NCBI GenBank assembly: GCA_008931825.1 | Contig: QXVZ01009506.1 | Span: forward strand, 1-49,412 | DNA: 49,412 bases | Source of the DNA: Phallusia fumigata | Taxonomy: Eukaryota > Chordata > Ascidiacea > Phlebobranchia > Ascidiidae | Direction of reading: 5' to 3' | Shown here: one piece after another, positions 1-12,000 of the stretch | How positions within the stretch are numbered: the stretch's first letter is position 1 | Layout: each line of letters opens with the position of its first letter | Program-made: the position numbers and the translations under genes | The notes under the pieces: generated by a model | The model's input: only the letters and a program-made list of their open reading frames with translations | Database searches by the model: none | What the model was told of the DNA's origin: nothing

Positions 1-425
1 GTGTGGGTAATCATGTGTCTTTTTAAATTTGCAAAGTCGGTAAATCTTTTTTCACAAACATTACATCGATGTGGTTTTGCGTTAGTGTGGGTCAACATAT
101 GTCTTTTCAAATGTCCACGTTGGGCAAATCGTTTCTCACAAACGATGCATCGATAGGGCTTCTCTTTAGTATGAGTAAACATGTGTGTTTTTAAATGTCC
201 ACTTTGGCTAAATCCTTTCTCACAAACGATACATTGATGAGGTTTCTCTTTGGTATGCGTCATCATGTGTCTTTTCAAATCTCCTCCAAAGGTAAATGTT
301 TTCTCACAAACAAAGCATCGATGAGGTTTTTTTTTAGTGTGAGTCAACATGTGTTTTTTCAAATTTCCACCTAGGCTAAATATTTTCTCACAAACATCAC
401 ATCGATGAGATTTGTCATTCCACAT
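1..425 (-). CDS. C2H2 zinc-finger protein, N-terminal part (runs off left edge)
   Basis: Reading the minus strand from an ATG at 425-423 gives 141 open codons to the window edge. After a short leader (MWNDKSHRC) come five C2H2 fingers of Cx2C-x12-Hx3H, each 28 residues (84 bp) apart. They are joined by linkers such as THTKEKPH that diverge slightly from the TGEKP consensus. The predicted DNA-contact residues (-1, 2, 3, 6) read L-G-N-K, F-G-D-R, Q-G-H-T, Q-G-H-R and D-A-N-R. An in-frame TGA lies at 461-459 with no AG acceptor or other ATG between it and 425, which supports this start. No KRAB, BTB or other effector domain is visible. Such arrays usually bind DNA in the nucleus, but the target cannot be stated. 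It is transcribed away from the cPLA2 genes. The C-terminal end is outside the window. Confidence 0.85.
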   Translation of the reverse strand, partial: MWNDKSHRCDVCEKIFSLGGNLKKHMLTHTKKKPHRCFVCEKTFTFGGDLKRHMMTHTKEKPHQCIVCEKGFSQSGHLKTHMFTHTKEKPYRCIVCEKRFAQRGHLKRHMLTHTNAKPHRCNVCEKRFTDFANLKRHMITH

Positions 426-1605
426 GATTTTAATGGTTGTTGGAAATATATTTGTTAATCAACTAATAGAATAACGTTTGATCTGTGAAATAGGAAATGT
501 GATTAAACTAGCTTCAGATGTTACAAACTTTGTAAGAGATAAATATTCCCGTGCACAGCTAAAGACGGTGCTCCATTATTACTTAAAAATAAATAAACTA
601 TTTGTCCAGTATTGAACGTCGAAGCGACTTTTAGTTTTAGACGCCAAATAAATGTTAACACCGGTAATACGACATTCGATCCTACACTCACCCAATAAAA
701 ATACTAAACTATTCTTTAAANAACGTCCGAAGCGACTTTTAGTTTTAGAACGCCAAATAAATGTTAACACCGGTAATACGACATTCGATCCTACACTCAC
801 CCAATAAAAATACTAAACTATTCTTTAAATACTTTGTGATTCTGATTTTTTTATTGTCCGGCCTAAAATATTTAAGGTTAGCAAACGTCTGAACAATAAT
901 TTTCAAGCATTAACAAGGAATAATGATATAAAGTAACTCTGGATCGAGGCTTCGAAACGACTTTTTTGTGTTATGCGATTTTAAGCGAACAAATCAACAA
1001 CTTCCATTTTTTGAAAAAAAAACAAACAAGTAACAAATTCTACAATATGTCACCATACCGAAGCTTAGTCTGTCTTTGGCGCTTCTGCAAGTATAGCTGT
1101 ATACAACCTCATGGAGAGACAAAATTGGTTACCGGCATGTTATCAATCTCGTACAATGCTTTTGACAACATGCTAATCAAAAAACATTAAAAATTACAAA
1201 AAAACATTGAACTCAATACATTAAAAACAGGTAATATTAAATATCGGCTTCATAGTAGGTGTGCACCAATTAACTGCTACTGAGGGTCAAATCCCGACCA
1301 AGAATAACACGAATTAATTGCGGTAGTGTCAGAGGCTTTTGCAACATGAACTGCTAAGTCCGATGTAAAACGCTTCTGGTCGTTGAAACCTCACTGCCAT
1401 ACAACTTCTAGCTGCATGGACTTTACACCTTTGTAAGATTTTCTTTTGTAGTCTTGCCACAGTTAATAGTAGAATGTGTCATCAAAACCCCGAATGGTCG
1501 TTAGGCGCCTTTAAATTTGTCCAACTAAAACAGAGAAAAAGGTCTCTAACTAAACAAAACCAGCATTAGTCTTTATCAGTGATACAGGTGGTTTAGAACG
1601 GATGC
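426..1605. other. Non-coding DNA upstream of the zinc-finger gene
   Basis: AT-rich sequence with no recognisable coding region. It holds one contig-overlap duplication (615-829, entered separately). The only open frames are short and match no family. The zinc-finger promoter should lie here, but I see no clear TATA box. Confidence 0.5.
615..829. repeat. Direct repeat flanking a single n (probable contig overlap)
   Basis: 615-720 and 722-829 are nearly the same sequence, separated by the n at 721. They differ by single-base insertions near their start. The copies abut the n exactly, the pattern expected when a scaffolder joins two contigs whose ends overlap and does not merge them. Probably an assembly or allelic artefact, not a true tandem repeat. 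Confidence 0.8.
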
Positions 1606-2500
1606 ACCAGAGTGAAACTGGCGCACATTGCGATTGCGCGAAAACTAAAAACGATACGGTTTCGAAATTTTGACATAATATTTTAGGTAATTCAGACATT
1701 CCAGGGCACAAACTTTTTCAAAAAATTTTATTTTTTAATAATTAATACGCATATTTCAAATTAATATTCATCGATATGAACATCATGGCTTTATTTGTAC
1801 TCCATCAAACTTTCACAGAATGTTCTCTAAACCTTTAAAAGGGGCCCAATCACGACGTCTTAGCAAACCGGGAACATATCTTAATATTCATAACAATTAT
1901 GACATATTCAGTCAAAAGTATTTAATGTGCGTTGGCCACTAAACTCATCAATGCGCTTCCAAATTTACACATGTTATACTCTACGGGTATATCTTTAAAA
2001 TAAGCCACAGCAAAAGGTCTACCATAACGCTAGCAGTACCAACTACGCAATAGAAAATTCATAACCGACCTAAAAGATACTCAATGTGCGCTGGCCCTTC
2101 AACTCATTTGTACTTTTTTAGATTTACATATGTTACACTATGTGCGTATCTTCAAAATAAGCCATTGCTAAAGCTTCCACCATAACGGGAACAGTACCAG
2201 ACACGCGATCGAAAAGTCATAACTATTATGACATATTCACTCAAAAATATGCGATGTGCGCTGGCCCTTAAAACAATCTCAACTTTTTCAAATTTACACA
2301 TGTTGTACTCTATGCGCGTACCTTTAAAATGAGCCCTTGCTAAAGCTTCCACCAAAACAGGAACAGTACCAGCCACGCGATCGAAAAGTCATAACTAATA
2401 TGACATATTCACTCAAAAATATGCGATGTGCGCTGGCCCTTAAAACAATCTCAACTCTTAGTTTTCGCGCCATCGCAATGTGCGCCAGTTTCACTCTGGT
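1606..2500. mobile_element. Probable non-autonomous DNA transposon with 43-bp terminal inverted repeats
   Basis: 1606-1648 and 2458-2500 are inverted copies of each other, about 43 bp with one mismatch. The outer end reads ACCAGAGTGAAACTGGCGCA on the left and its complement on the right. The ~895 bp between them hold a degenerate tandem array and no transposase-like frame, so any mobility would depend on an enzyme supplied elsewhere. I could not see a clear target-site duplication, so the superfamily is not assigned and the exact ends may be a few bases off. The alternative is a chance or foldback arrangement. Confidence 0.6.
1812..2457. repeat. Degenerate tandem repeat, unit about 160-170 bp, roughly four copies
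   Basis: Landmark phrases recur in order: 'acatgttatact' (1970), 'atatgttacact' (2129) and 'acatgttgtact' (2299), each followed by 'tttaaaat.agcc', 'acagtaccag', 'aaagtcataact', 'tgacatattcactcaaaa' and 'gtgcgctggccctt'. A more decayed first copy starts near 1812. The last two copies are the most alike. Short open frames on the minus strand here repeat with the unit and are not genes. Confidence 0.75.
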
Positions 2501-2919
2501 CTGCAAATGCGCACTCATTCAAGAACGGGTCTTAATGTCTCTGCACACCGCAAGAGGAAATGCTCTGTAAGAAAAGGGCAAAGACTTGTGGTTGGATAAA
2601 AGCACTGTTCTTTGTATAAGCGCTTGTAGTGCTAACTCTGTTAACAATATTTGCTCTTGCTGTATACAACACGCATCTCCCTATGTGGCCCCAATCTGTT
2701 TGTGTTCAAATAACCTGTCTGTAACAAATTGTCAGACATTAATGTTGTTGGTAAAAATGGAAGTATCTGTTGTTGCATTTTCAACTTTAGTAAGTCTTAC
2801 CCTTAGATTGTATGTAAATAACCGATTGGGAGCTTAAACGAAAATCTCCAATAACGTGTATATTTGGGGCTTGTTTTTTTTAACGCAAACATGTTTACAA
2901 ATGTTCTCATGCAACGTAG
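2501..2919. other. Sequence between the transposon and the first visible cPLA2 exon
   Basis: No exon homologous to the upstream cPLA2 exons is recognisable here. It may be part of a long intron of the 2920-4491 gene, or the DNA beside a 5'-truncated copy. Confidence 0.4.
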
Positions 2920-4491
2920 ATTCGTCCAAACACATGGCGTCATTGACTGTCGAAACGAACAAGAAAATCTCTGTACGGAAAGAAGTTATATCTGTGGCCG
3001 ATGCTGGTGAGAAACAGACTCTTTGAAGATCGAAACACTCTGCATCTGTGCTAATTTACTCTCTAACGCTTAATCAGGTGTTTTGAAAAATGTTCCAACC
3101 GACCTAGCGCTGCGACCACAACGCCAGTCCGATATTCTGATTGTGATGGATTTCAATGCGTACAGCTCAGACTCGAAATTTGATTACATGGTATGTACGG
3201 TAGTTTTTGATTCGATAATTATTATCTGCTTGAGACCATATGCGCACGCCTTTGTTGCACCATTACCGCGAATTTGTGCCTTTGAAGTGCTAAAATGCTC
3301 AAACAGGATTTTAGATTGAGTTCGGCGAGTTCAGTTCGGCACCATTTGGCAGTGAAACTACAAGGATCCAGAAATACACTTAGCAAATTGGTTAATTGCA
3401 CATTTGTGCGCCTCCGTCTTTTCGGAGTCATTTTTTTGTTCATTTTAACATCGGCACGAAAATTCTACATTTCAGCCTTTGCTTGCAACCGCAGCCCATG
3501 CAGAAATTCAAGGCCTGAAGTTTCCTAACATAAACTTCAAGGAAGTTACTGAAATGCCACCTACCGAATTCTTCCTGATCGAAGGCGACGAAGATACTCC
3601 AACGATTCTTTGGTTCACTTTGTCCAACAAAAAGTTCAGGGCCGAGGAAAACTACACGCCACGTTTTTCAAAAGGTTCGAGAAAATTTTTAACCATCGAA
3701 TACGGGCGTTCCAGCACTTCCGTAACTTAATTGCAACCACTTTTTGCACAAGTCAAATTGGCGTTCAAACAGTATAACGAACAGGAAAGCCGACACATTA
3801 TTGATTCACCGGCGGAAAGTTTCTTTTGTCTTCTTATAAATCAGGCAGTTTTAATTTTAATTTTTGTAAGTTTAAAAAAGAAAAAAAAACAGTCGCTGAT
3901 CAATGTATCACGTTTCTTTATTAGATTTTACAACCGGCAATGCATTTAACGACTTTCCGGTGTTCGATACTGGAGGCAGTTGCAGTACCTTTAAGTTCGA
4001 CTACAACAACGAAGAATTTGATAGATTGCGAGACCTTATGTATTACAACGTCAACAGTCACATCCACGTGAGTACATTTAGGCGTTGTACCGCCACAGAC
4101 TGTCCATAAAAGATAGCCTCTGCGGGAGCTGAGTTTTCTTACAGTAAAACTAATAACCCCACTGAATTTTGTTTAAAAAACAAAAAGAGCCATCTGATGC
4201 ATGCAGAAACTGTGCATGTCATCATAACACTTAAAGGTCCTCAAAAGATTTACAAACGTAATTGCCTTGAAGAGCACGTTGGTTTTTAAGCAACATTGCT
4301 CCACGAGTATAGACAACGTGACTGAATTCATAAGTGGAATTTTTACCACATTGAGTTTTCAGGTTTTGCTTTTGCAAGCATTCGATTGCTCGTATATTAA
4401 CCCATTGCCATAAACTCTGTGCTTTTGTTTGCAGGAAATCAAGGAGGCAATAGCGAAAGCTGTTGTAAGAAGACGAAACCGAACAAAGTAG
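2920..4491 (+). CDS. Cytosolic phospholipase A2, C-terminal five exons (tandem paralogue A)
   Basis: Exons 2920-3006, 3078-3190, 3476-3674, 3925-4067 and 4435-4491 (stop TAG) join in frame through GT..AG introns. They correspond one to one with the last five exons of the complete cPLA2 downstream; two have identical lengths (113 and 143 bp). The product includes SVADAGVLKNVPTD, which carries the Asp equivalent to the catalytic Asp of group IV PLA2, then LALRPQR, and ends in a basic tail (VVRRRNRTK). Over the 38 residues of the second exon the paralogues share about 71% identity. This family hydrolyses the sn-2 ester of phospholipids. The C2 domain and catalytic Ser exons are not found upstream in this window. 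Either they lie left of position 1, with the zinc-finger gene nested in an intron, or this copy is truncated. All frames and splice sites are intact, which argues against an old pseudogene. Confidence 0.8.
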
Positions 4492-6000
4492 GATGATCGG
4501 CAGTAAGAATCAACTTGTATTTTGTAGCAGCTTGTCTTTAATAGTGTTGCATTGTGTGCGTTTTTTAATCATTTTAAGACTTCCATGAAAGTGTTTTGTT
4601 TCATGCAGGTTTGCCGCATATTACCTTTTAAACAGCGGTTCTACAGATTCCCAGTTTGCTTTATCGGCTGCGCGTCGCCTTTGCTTTTGTAAATATATTA
4701 TCAATACGGTTTGAATATATTTTGGAGTACATTGTATGTACAGAAAGCTGTCCGGTCAATTGTTGTATTTGCGTTTTTTGTGTCAGCTTTTCCGTTTGTA
4801 TAATTTCATGGACCACGAGTACTAGTATTTTCTTTTTAAAAGGGGAATCAACTAAAATAGAGTGCGGTTTTCTGGTTTTGTTTGTAAAATCAAGTTCCTA
4901 TATTATGTATCAATGTTTATTTTTTGTTTGCTTGTGACTGATCAACAAAGATGTTGTACCTACGCTTTAAGCAATTACTGTTCAAAACAGATGTACATGT
5001 TCAGGTTTGCTTGTTCAAATAGCCGGAATAAAATATGTTTGTACCTTATTGTCCAAATTGCGTATTTAGTTCAATTGTCTGAAAAGGAAACTGTAAGCGA
5101 AATAATACCGAAAAGAATAAGGTAGTAGTAAATCAGATTTATTTTATTTTTATTTAGATGTTTTATTTCATGAAAAATTGCTTGGAAAAGATGCTAAAGA
5201 CGTTTTATGAAGTACCTGTGAAATGTTTTCTCCGCTAGATATCACTATAGAGACTTTCGCATTTTGTCACAGAAATACAAACCTGCTTTTGCGTCCTAAA
5301 AACGTCTAAAACCTAATTGAACAAATTAGCTTCAACCCCGATTAATATTAAAAGATGCGATAAGGAAGCAGAAACAAAAAATTATTTTGTACACTGCAAT
5401 CCACATTGATTTCTGGAATAACAATTTAAAGCTAACTACTACTGACAAATGTCATCCATTGGGTTAGTCAGGGTTAAATCTAAGTCATGGTAGTTACGAA
5501 TTGTCTTTGCTGAGCTTTATTGAAGAGAATTAATTTTTTGGGTAGTGGGTGAATTGCAGATGTGCAACTTCATTTTTTCTCGATTTTTGCGCGAGCTTGT
5601 TTGACTAATGACGCGCGCTACACAATAAACAATTACAAGTAGTTGGTGAAATAAAGTGTCCAAGTGTGCTGCAAACTGAAAACACAAGGTGATGAAGCAA
5701 AGTAAAATAATATTCGGTAAACCAAATTATATTAAACCAATAAACACCAACTCCCAATATACTGTAGGTTTCCTTTCACTTGGGGTATTCACAAATTAAC
5801 CAATTATAAGCGCGGAATACATGTAGTTTGTTTGCCAAAAAAATGTTTGCTGTTTTACGACATGTGACCAACAAAACTTGCAATCTTTTTTAGTGTACAC
5901 AAAGGAGACTGATTTAACTAGTAACCTCAACCATGAGAGTAGCAATTGACAAATCCGGGAAACATCGCTGTAGCTAGATAGGAAGTGTATTCGTTCGGGG
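4492..6000. other. Intergenic DNA between the two cPLA2 genes
   Basis: Holds the 3' UTR of paralogue A and the upstream region of paralogue B. A possible AATAAA lies at 5027-5032, about 535 bp after the stop; nothing nearer matches. T-rich open frames at 4656-5125 resemble no protein. Confidence 0.45.
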
Positions 6001-6002
6001 TT

Positions 6003-6038
6003 TATATAGCTGACTTAACATTGTTGAGTGTGTCAGTT
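6003..6038 (+). promoter_or_regulatory. TATA box and initiator-like motif upstream of cPLA2 paralogue B
   Basis: TATATA at 6003-6008 is followed 32 bp later by TCAGTT (A at 6035), an initiator-like sequence, and the start codon is at 6082. Just upstream, 'agataggaag' (near 5978) contains a GATA core next to a GGAA ETS core. The spacing fits a core promoter; the assignment is by motif only. Confidence 0.45.
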
Positions 6039-6081
6039 GTTGATAATAAGTTCTTTTATCAGTAGAAACTGTGAAATAAAG

Positions 6082-9000
6082 ATGGCTTGCTGTAATCTTG
6101 ATGAGGCCGAAGATCGAATCCAAAAACCTTTCGATGCCTTAAAAGTAAGTTTTACATATTTACGCAAATATATGAATTGCATGGATTGAAGTTCTCATTG
6201 TTACGCAATTTTTTTTGTACACATTAGGTATTGCACGGTGAATTATAGCTTTGTTCAGACCCATAAAGTACAGCGTCTTCTAAAGGTAGTTTATCGGTAG
6301 GCAAAGCGGGGAATTTGCAAAGAGACTGCGGGGCGGTTGATTTTGAACGGCAGTCCGGATTTGGCCCTCAAGACGCAAGTTGCCGATCCCCTGTCCAAAG
6401 CGTGCATGTCACGGATAGTTGGGAAGAGTTCAATAACTAATAAATGCACGAGCACGAGCAAAAATATTCTCGAAAAGAACGAGATGTCTGTAATTGTTGT
6501 TAAGAACTGCTATTGTTTTTGTAGATCGATTTTAAGAAAAACGTCGTTTTGTCAGTGACGATCCTTCAAGTTAGAGATATTAGTGTGAGTTTCGTTCGGG
6601 ACAAACTCGGTAAGATCAAAAGTTTTATTTTGTGTGCAAATAAACGTGCAGGGATTGTTTTTGGTCATTGAAGAAATGGGTTTTGCGTACACATACAGTT
6701 CTGTACCAATTTGCTATGCATTTCAATAAACGATAATTTATCTCCCCAAAGTTTACTCATAGATTAGAGATTTGCTGAGCCGGACAAGTACCCGAGTACT
6801 TGGTACGAATCATTAACGTTTTCTGGTGCTCGGTTGTCCAGCATATGCGCCATTGTCTAAGTTGCGACACGAAATTCCCATGTGACGCACTTCTCCTGAA
6901 GACCAGAAGCTAAAGCAATTTGATATTTAACAACAACAAACATAGCGGCTTATATATTATTTTGTCGTGTATGTGTGACATCATGGTACCCCGTTTACTT
7001 GAGATGCTCGGCACCCGGGTAAAAAGAACACTTGCAGCTTCGGCCCATCTCTTAAATGTAGAATGCAGGTTTTTTTAATACTCTTGTTCACGTGTGTACT
7101 CCACACAATTCACAGTTGACACGCCCGATCCTCAATTCGTGGTCACGTGTCCCAAGTTGTCAACCAAGAATCGATTTCAAACCGTGACGAAATCCAGCTG
7201 CCGATCATGTGACATCAATGAAACATTTAAATTTATTATTCCCGACTCCCTGCTGAACGAGTCTTTTCCGGTTGAGGTGCGACACAAAGTTTTACTTGTT
7301 TTCTTTTTATGTGCAAATTGTTAATCAACCAGCTGTCATCTAGTTTAAACTGAGCGATGATGACATAATATTTGATGATTTTCTTGGTAAAGTATCTGTT
7401 GACGTGGGTGATCTTCCGATTGAAGAAACTATTGAGAAAACCATGAAGTTCGGGCAGGTAAGAATGACAAGCGTTGGACCTTACGCAGTTATTGTTTTTA
7501 TTTTGTGGCTTCATACCCCAATCTAGCGACGTTAGTTTTGTTTGGATAATATAGGCATGAAATGGTTGGGCAAAGGTAATACAAAGCACAACCTTCAGTA
7601 ACTAAGGTTTTTTAATAAAGTCTTGTCGATTAAAGATGTTTTTTGTGTTTTTAGCATGGCGAAGTGGATGTGCGGTTTAACAAACATTACAGGTAACAGT
7701 TTCGGTTGAATGATATATACCTGCGGTTGACTAATTCAATTAATTGTATTTTCTTGTTGCCCTAGAAACACCCCGGACTTTCGGCTGTCGTTGGGTCTTA
7801 ATGATAAAGAAAAAGAGTTCAGAAAAAAACGAATACCAAAAGTTTGTAAACATTTGCAAGAAATCCTGGAAGAGTCCAAAGCACCAAAGTCGGAAGTGGA
7901 AGTTTGTATTAGTTACTTTGTAACTTTCACTGTGCCAAATAATCTGTTGCTTTTGTGTAAACTCCGACAATTTTTCTGCTGGTAGTCCACTGAAAGGATG
8001 TCAATAACATTTCCGTAGGAAATTAACGCCTATGCGTTAGCTGGCGGACTGCCTACCCAGCCCTTCCTGTGTGCGTTCAGTTTTTGTTTATTACATACGA
8101 TGTAAGGTCGTTAATTATTACAGTTTTCCGTTGCATGCGGCAAAGCTTCTGCAAATTTTGTACCTTTTAACCTAACACTACAGTTTCATGTTTCGATAAC
8201 TTCTGTGTCACAGACCCCTGTGGTGTCTCTTGCGTGCTCAGGCGGAGGATACCGGGCTGTGATAGGAATGTGTGGAGCCATGGAAGCTCTTAAAGACCAC
8301 GACTTGCTGGATTCACTCACATACGCTTGCGGATTGTCCGGCTCGGCCTGGTAAACTTAACAATAAACATGTAAATTTCCAATGACGTTGAAATAGCTAA
8401 CATATCAGGCACTGGCAACTGGGTATAGCACAGGTGTCGGCANTGTCAATAACATTTCCGTAGGAAATTAACGCATATGCGTTAGCTGGCGGACTGCCTA
8501 CCCAGCCCATCCTGTGTGCGTTTAGTTTTTGTTTATTAAATACGATGTAAGGTCGTTATTACAGTTTTCTGTTGCATGCGGCAAAGCTTCTGCAAATTTT
8601 GTACCTTTTAACCTAACACTACAGTCTCATGTTTCGATAACTTCTGTGTCACAGACCCCTGTGGTGTCTCTTGCGTGCTCAGGCGGAGGATACCGGGCTG
8701 TGATAGGAATGTGTGGAGCTATGGAAGCTCTTAAAGACCACGACCTGCTGGATTCACTCACATACGCTTGCGGATTGTCCGGCTCGGCCTGGTAAACTTA
8801 ACAATAAATACATAAATTTCCAATGACGTTGAAATAGCCAACATATCAGGCCCGGCAACTGGGTATAGCACAGGTGTCGGCAAACTTTTAAAGTAGCGTG
8901 TCAGTTAAAAAAAATGTCAAAATCTTAATGGTATAGCGTACCATGGTAATGACGTCGATCACTGGTTTATGTTTCTTCGTTAAATCTTTAAAATCTAATT

Positions 9001-12000
9001 TACAGGTGCTCTCTGTCGCCCCACTGATGGAGTTGCGCTGCGTTTAACGTTGAAAATCAAAGAGATCGTTTAATTTGGCACAAAAAGTGTATCGTAAATC
9101 AATTAGCGTGATTTACCTCCACTAATAGCACTATAATCTCTGGCGCTGGTGATTTGTTGGTTGAAATCGTGTGATAGTCAATGCAAGCTGACGCCTTCTA
9201 CAAGCAAATTCTAGATAAACAGATATATAAACTTATAAGTATACGATTGTTAGTAGTTTAAACATAACTGTGCAGGTATCTGTCAACATCATACGCACGA
9301 AAAGGGATGAAGAAGGAGGAACAAGGAGAACTCCACGACCATATTCGCAAAAGTTTATCCCACAACTTTCTAACCGACTTTGTCAACCCCGTCTTTCTAG
9401 CACGATACAAGTGCGGTTTTACGCGCCTAGAATAAATTATAAAAGTACTCAATAGTGTTAAATAAACTTTTGGCAAACTTTTGGACTTCAATTTCGAAAT
9501 ATGGAAATTTGCAGATTTTTTTTAAAATTCCATCAGTGCCAAACCTTTTTAATCTTGTTTTACACATCATAAACAGTTAGACATACATTACAACCCGACG
9601 AAATCATTTTATCTGTTCAAATTACTTTTTTGCGTTTTCGTAGAAAGTATATCAGCAAAAAAACAAAATTCTGCCAACCTTGTTCATTCGTTGATTTGTT
9701 TGGCTTTGGCATTGGTGAAAACTTGATGGGAAAAGAGGTGCGTACAATGTCTGCAAAACTATACAGGGCAGAAACAAACGATTTAAATTTTTCATCTGCT
9801 TGTTTAGAATATGGACGTATGTCTTTCGGATCTTCAGCCGTATGTGGAGAACGCAGAGGTGCCATACCCCGTGTTTGTGTCTCTTCATGTGAAGAACACT
9901 ATTCGGGCAGCGAAGTATCACGGTATGTTAAGGGATTGTTAATCAAAATACTATTGCTTTTTGGACATTTTTAAGCTACGGCATTTTCAAAAAATAGAAG
10001 TTGTCACGAAAATTCGTAAAAAAACAAGGATGGTCAAATTGTCAACGCACGGAATCGACCAAGAATGTTTTAATTGTGCGCGATCAACTGCTCAGCTCCG
10101 TTGTTTTGAGTTGTACCGCAAGAGGCAGCAAAGTATACACGTTACCGAAAGGACGATGGACATTTTTTACTTACAAGTATTTTGTTATAAATCTCGTGAA
10201 GCCAACACAAAATCTGAAGCGGTATAATAAAGCTCATTAAAGTAGTGGATGCGAGTCCCTAACAATACTGGTGCCTTTATTGTGCCTTCACTACGCCTTA
10301 TAAGCAAATACTGTCAGTAAATTCGCAAACGGCCCAAAAGCGTTTATGGCGACGCACAAGATACTTTACATACAACCTACAGTATGGTACTGCCTGTTCC
10401 TATTTTATTTATTTCTGAAATAATTACCAAAATTATTGTTACTTTTTACGGGGTTTGAGCCCGGTGCTTTTTTCAGCAACGCAAGACTGCTTAGAAGTAA
10501 AGTTACATTTAATATCCAACAAATTTGAAGTGTCATCATATCACAGCTTGTATGGAACTAACACCGTACGAAGTTAATTTGCCCACCTACGGGGTCGGAA
10601 TGTCACCGCAAACATCCGGGTCGGTTTGGAGCAGTGGAATCGTTGCACGAGGATGTCCAGAGCACACTTTACACTTCATACAAGGAATGTGTGGATGCGC
10701 GTTTGCAGTTCTGTTTAAGGTTTACGCGGAAAACGGAGGAGAAGAAAGCGAAGAGTTTTCTCAGTTTATTGGTACGTCACGACATGCTGTTGCATTCCTC
10801 ATTTGTTGCAGATTGCAAGCATTTGTTTGTTGTTTGTTTGTAGACGAAGTACGAACAAGAGGTAGAAAAAGTAAAAGTCAAAATCCCGTTGAGGGTGGCA
10901 AAGAAATTGAGGTAATTGAGATTTTTTATGTTTCAAAACATCTAACATATATTTAAAGAAACATGTTCTATTGTAGCATAAATATCGCATTTAAAACATC
11001 TTACAAGCAAAAGAGTTTTAAAACACGTTTAAAAAACATTTTAGATTGACTCCGATGCTTCCGGGGACACAGATGAAGAACCCGATGTAGATGAAAAAGT
11101 TGATATAGCAGTTAAGAAAAAGGATGAGAAGGATCAAGAAAAACAATCGCCAAAGGGGCTGTGGAGTACGATGATTTACCATTTGCGATAACTTTAGTTT
11201 CTTGTGATTCCATGGTGGTTGTATTTTACAGAACGTCTACTAAGTTTATTCATGAATTTATTGGGTTGGAACGAAGCAGAAAAAGATACCTCAGATCCGG
11301 AAGGGGATGGAGACTCCAAGTTGTTTGAGGATATGAAGTAAGTTGGGAAGTCGATGTAAACGTTCCTGGTGTTTGTATAATCTATAGAGTAGTTTGCGCG
11401 ACTGCTTTGTGATCGCAAGGTTGTGGGTTCTAATCCCATCTTTGTTTTCCTGAGCAAAAAACCAGAGCGGCATTGCTCCAACCCAGTGGGCCCGATGGGT
11501 TGACTCAAATTAAACTCACCAACTTACAAAAAGCAAAAAAATGAAACAAAAAATGATAGAACAGAAGTGTAAAGACGCAGGTGGGTAGATGGTGGACTAA
11601 TTGAAAGCGTAACGCATTCAGGCGTTGTTCCGCCCCCGAGGATAAAAATGAAACAAATAAGTAATTGTGCAGTTCAGTAACTAGTTTTGCAGTTATAACG
11701 ATCACGTTTTAAGGCGCAATGTAATTTGGGTGACTCTTCGTCTTGACTTGGTAACTTTCACATGTTATTAAAAACTAAAGATGCATGCGAAATATGCTGT
11801 TTAAATGTTTTTGTAAATGTGTTTAAAAAATAAAGTTTTATTGTTTGATATTACAAGTTTATCTGTTGATTGGTGATTTCACAATCTAACTTAACTGACA
11901 TGTGATCTTATTTAAACAAAAGTCACACTTCCCCCAAACTGTCGACTTCTATTAATTTCCTAAAAATGAAAAAAGTATTTTTTTTCCAGAAAGTATACCT

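Noticed and set aside
2152-2518. Two similar minus-strand open frames
   Set aside because: They are the tandem-repeat unit of the transposon-like element translated twice, not genes.
10446-10465. B-box-like GGGTTTGAGCCCGG suggesting a tRNA
   Set aside because: No A box at the right distance and no tRNA folding upstream.
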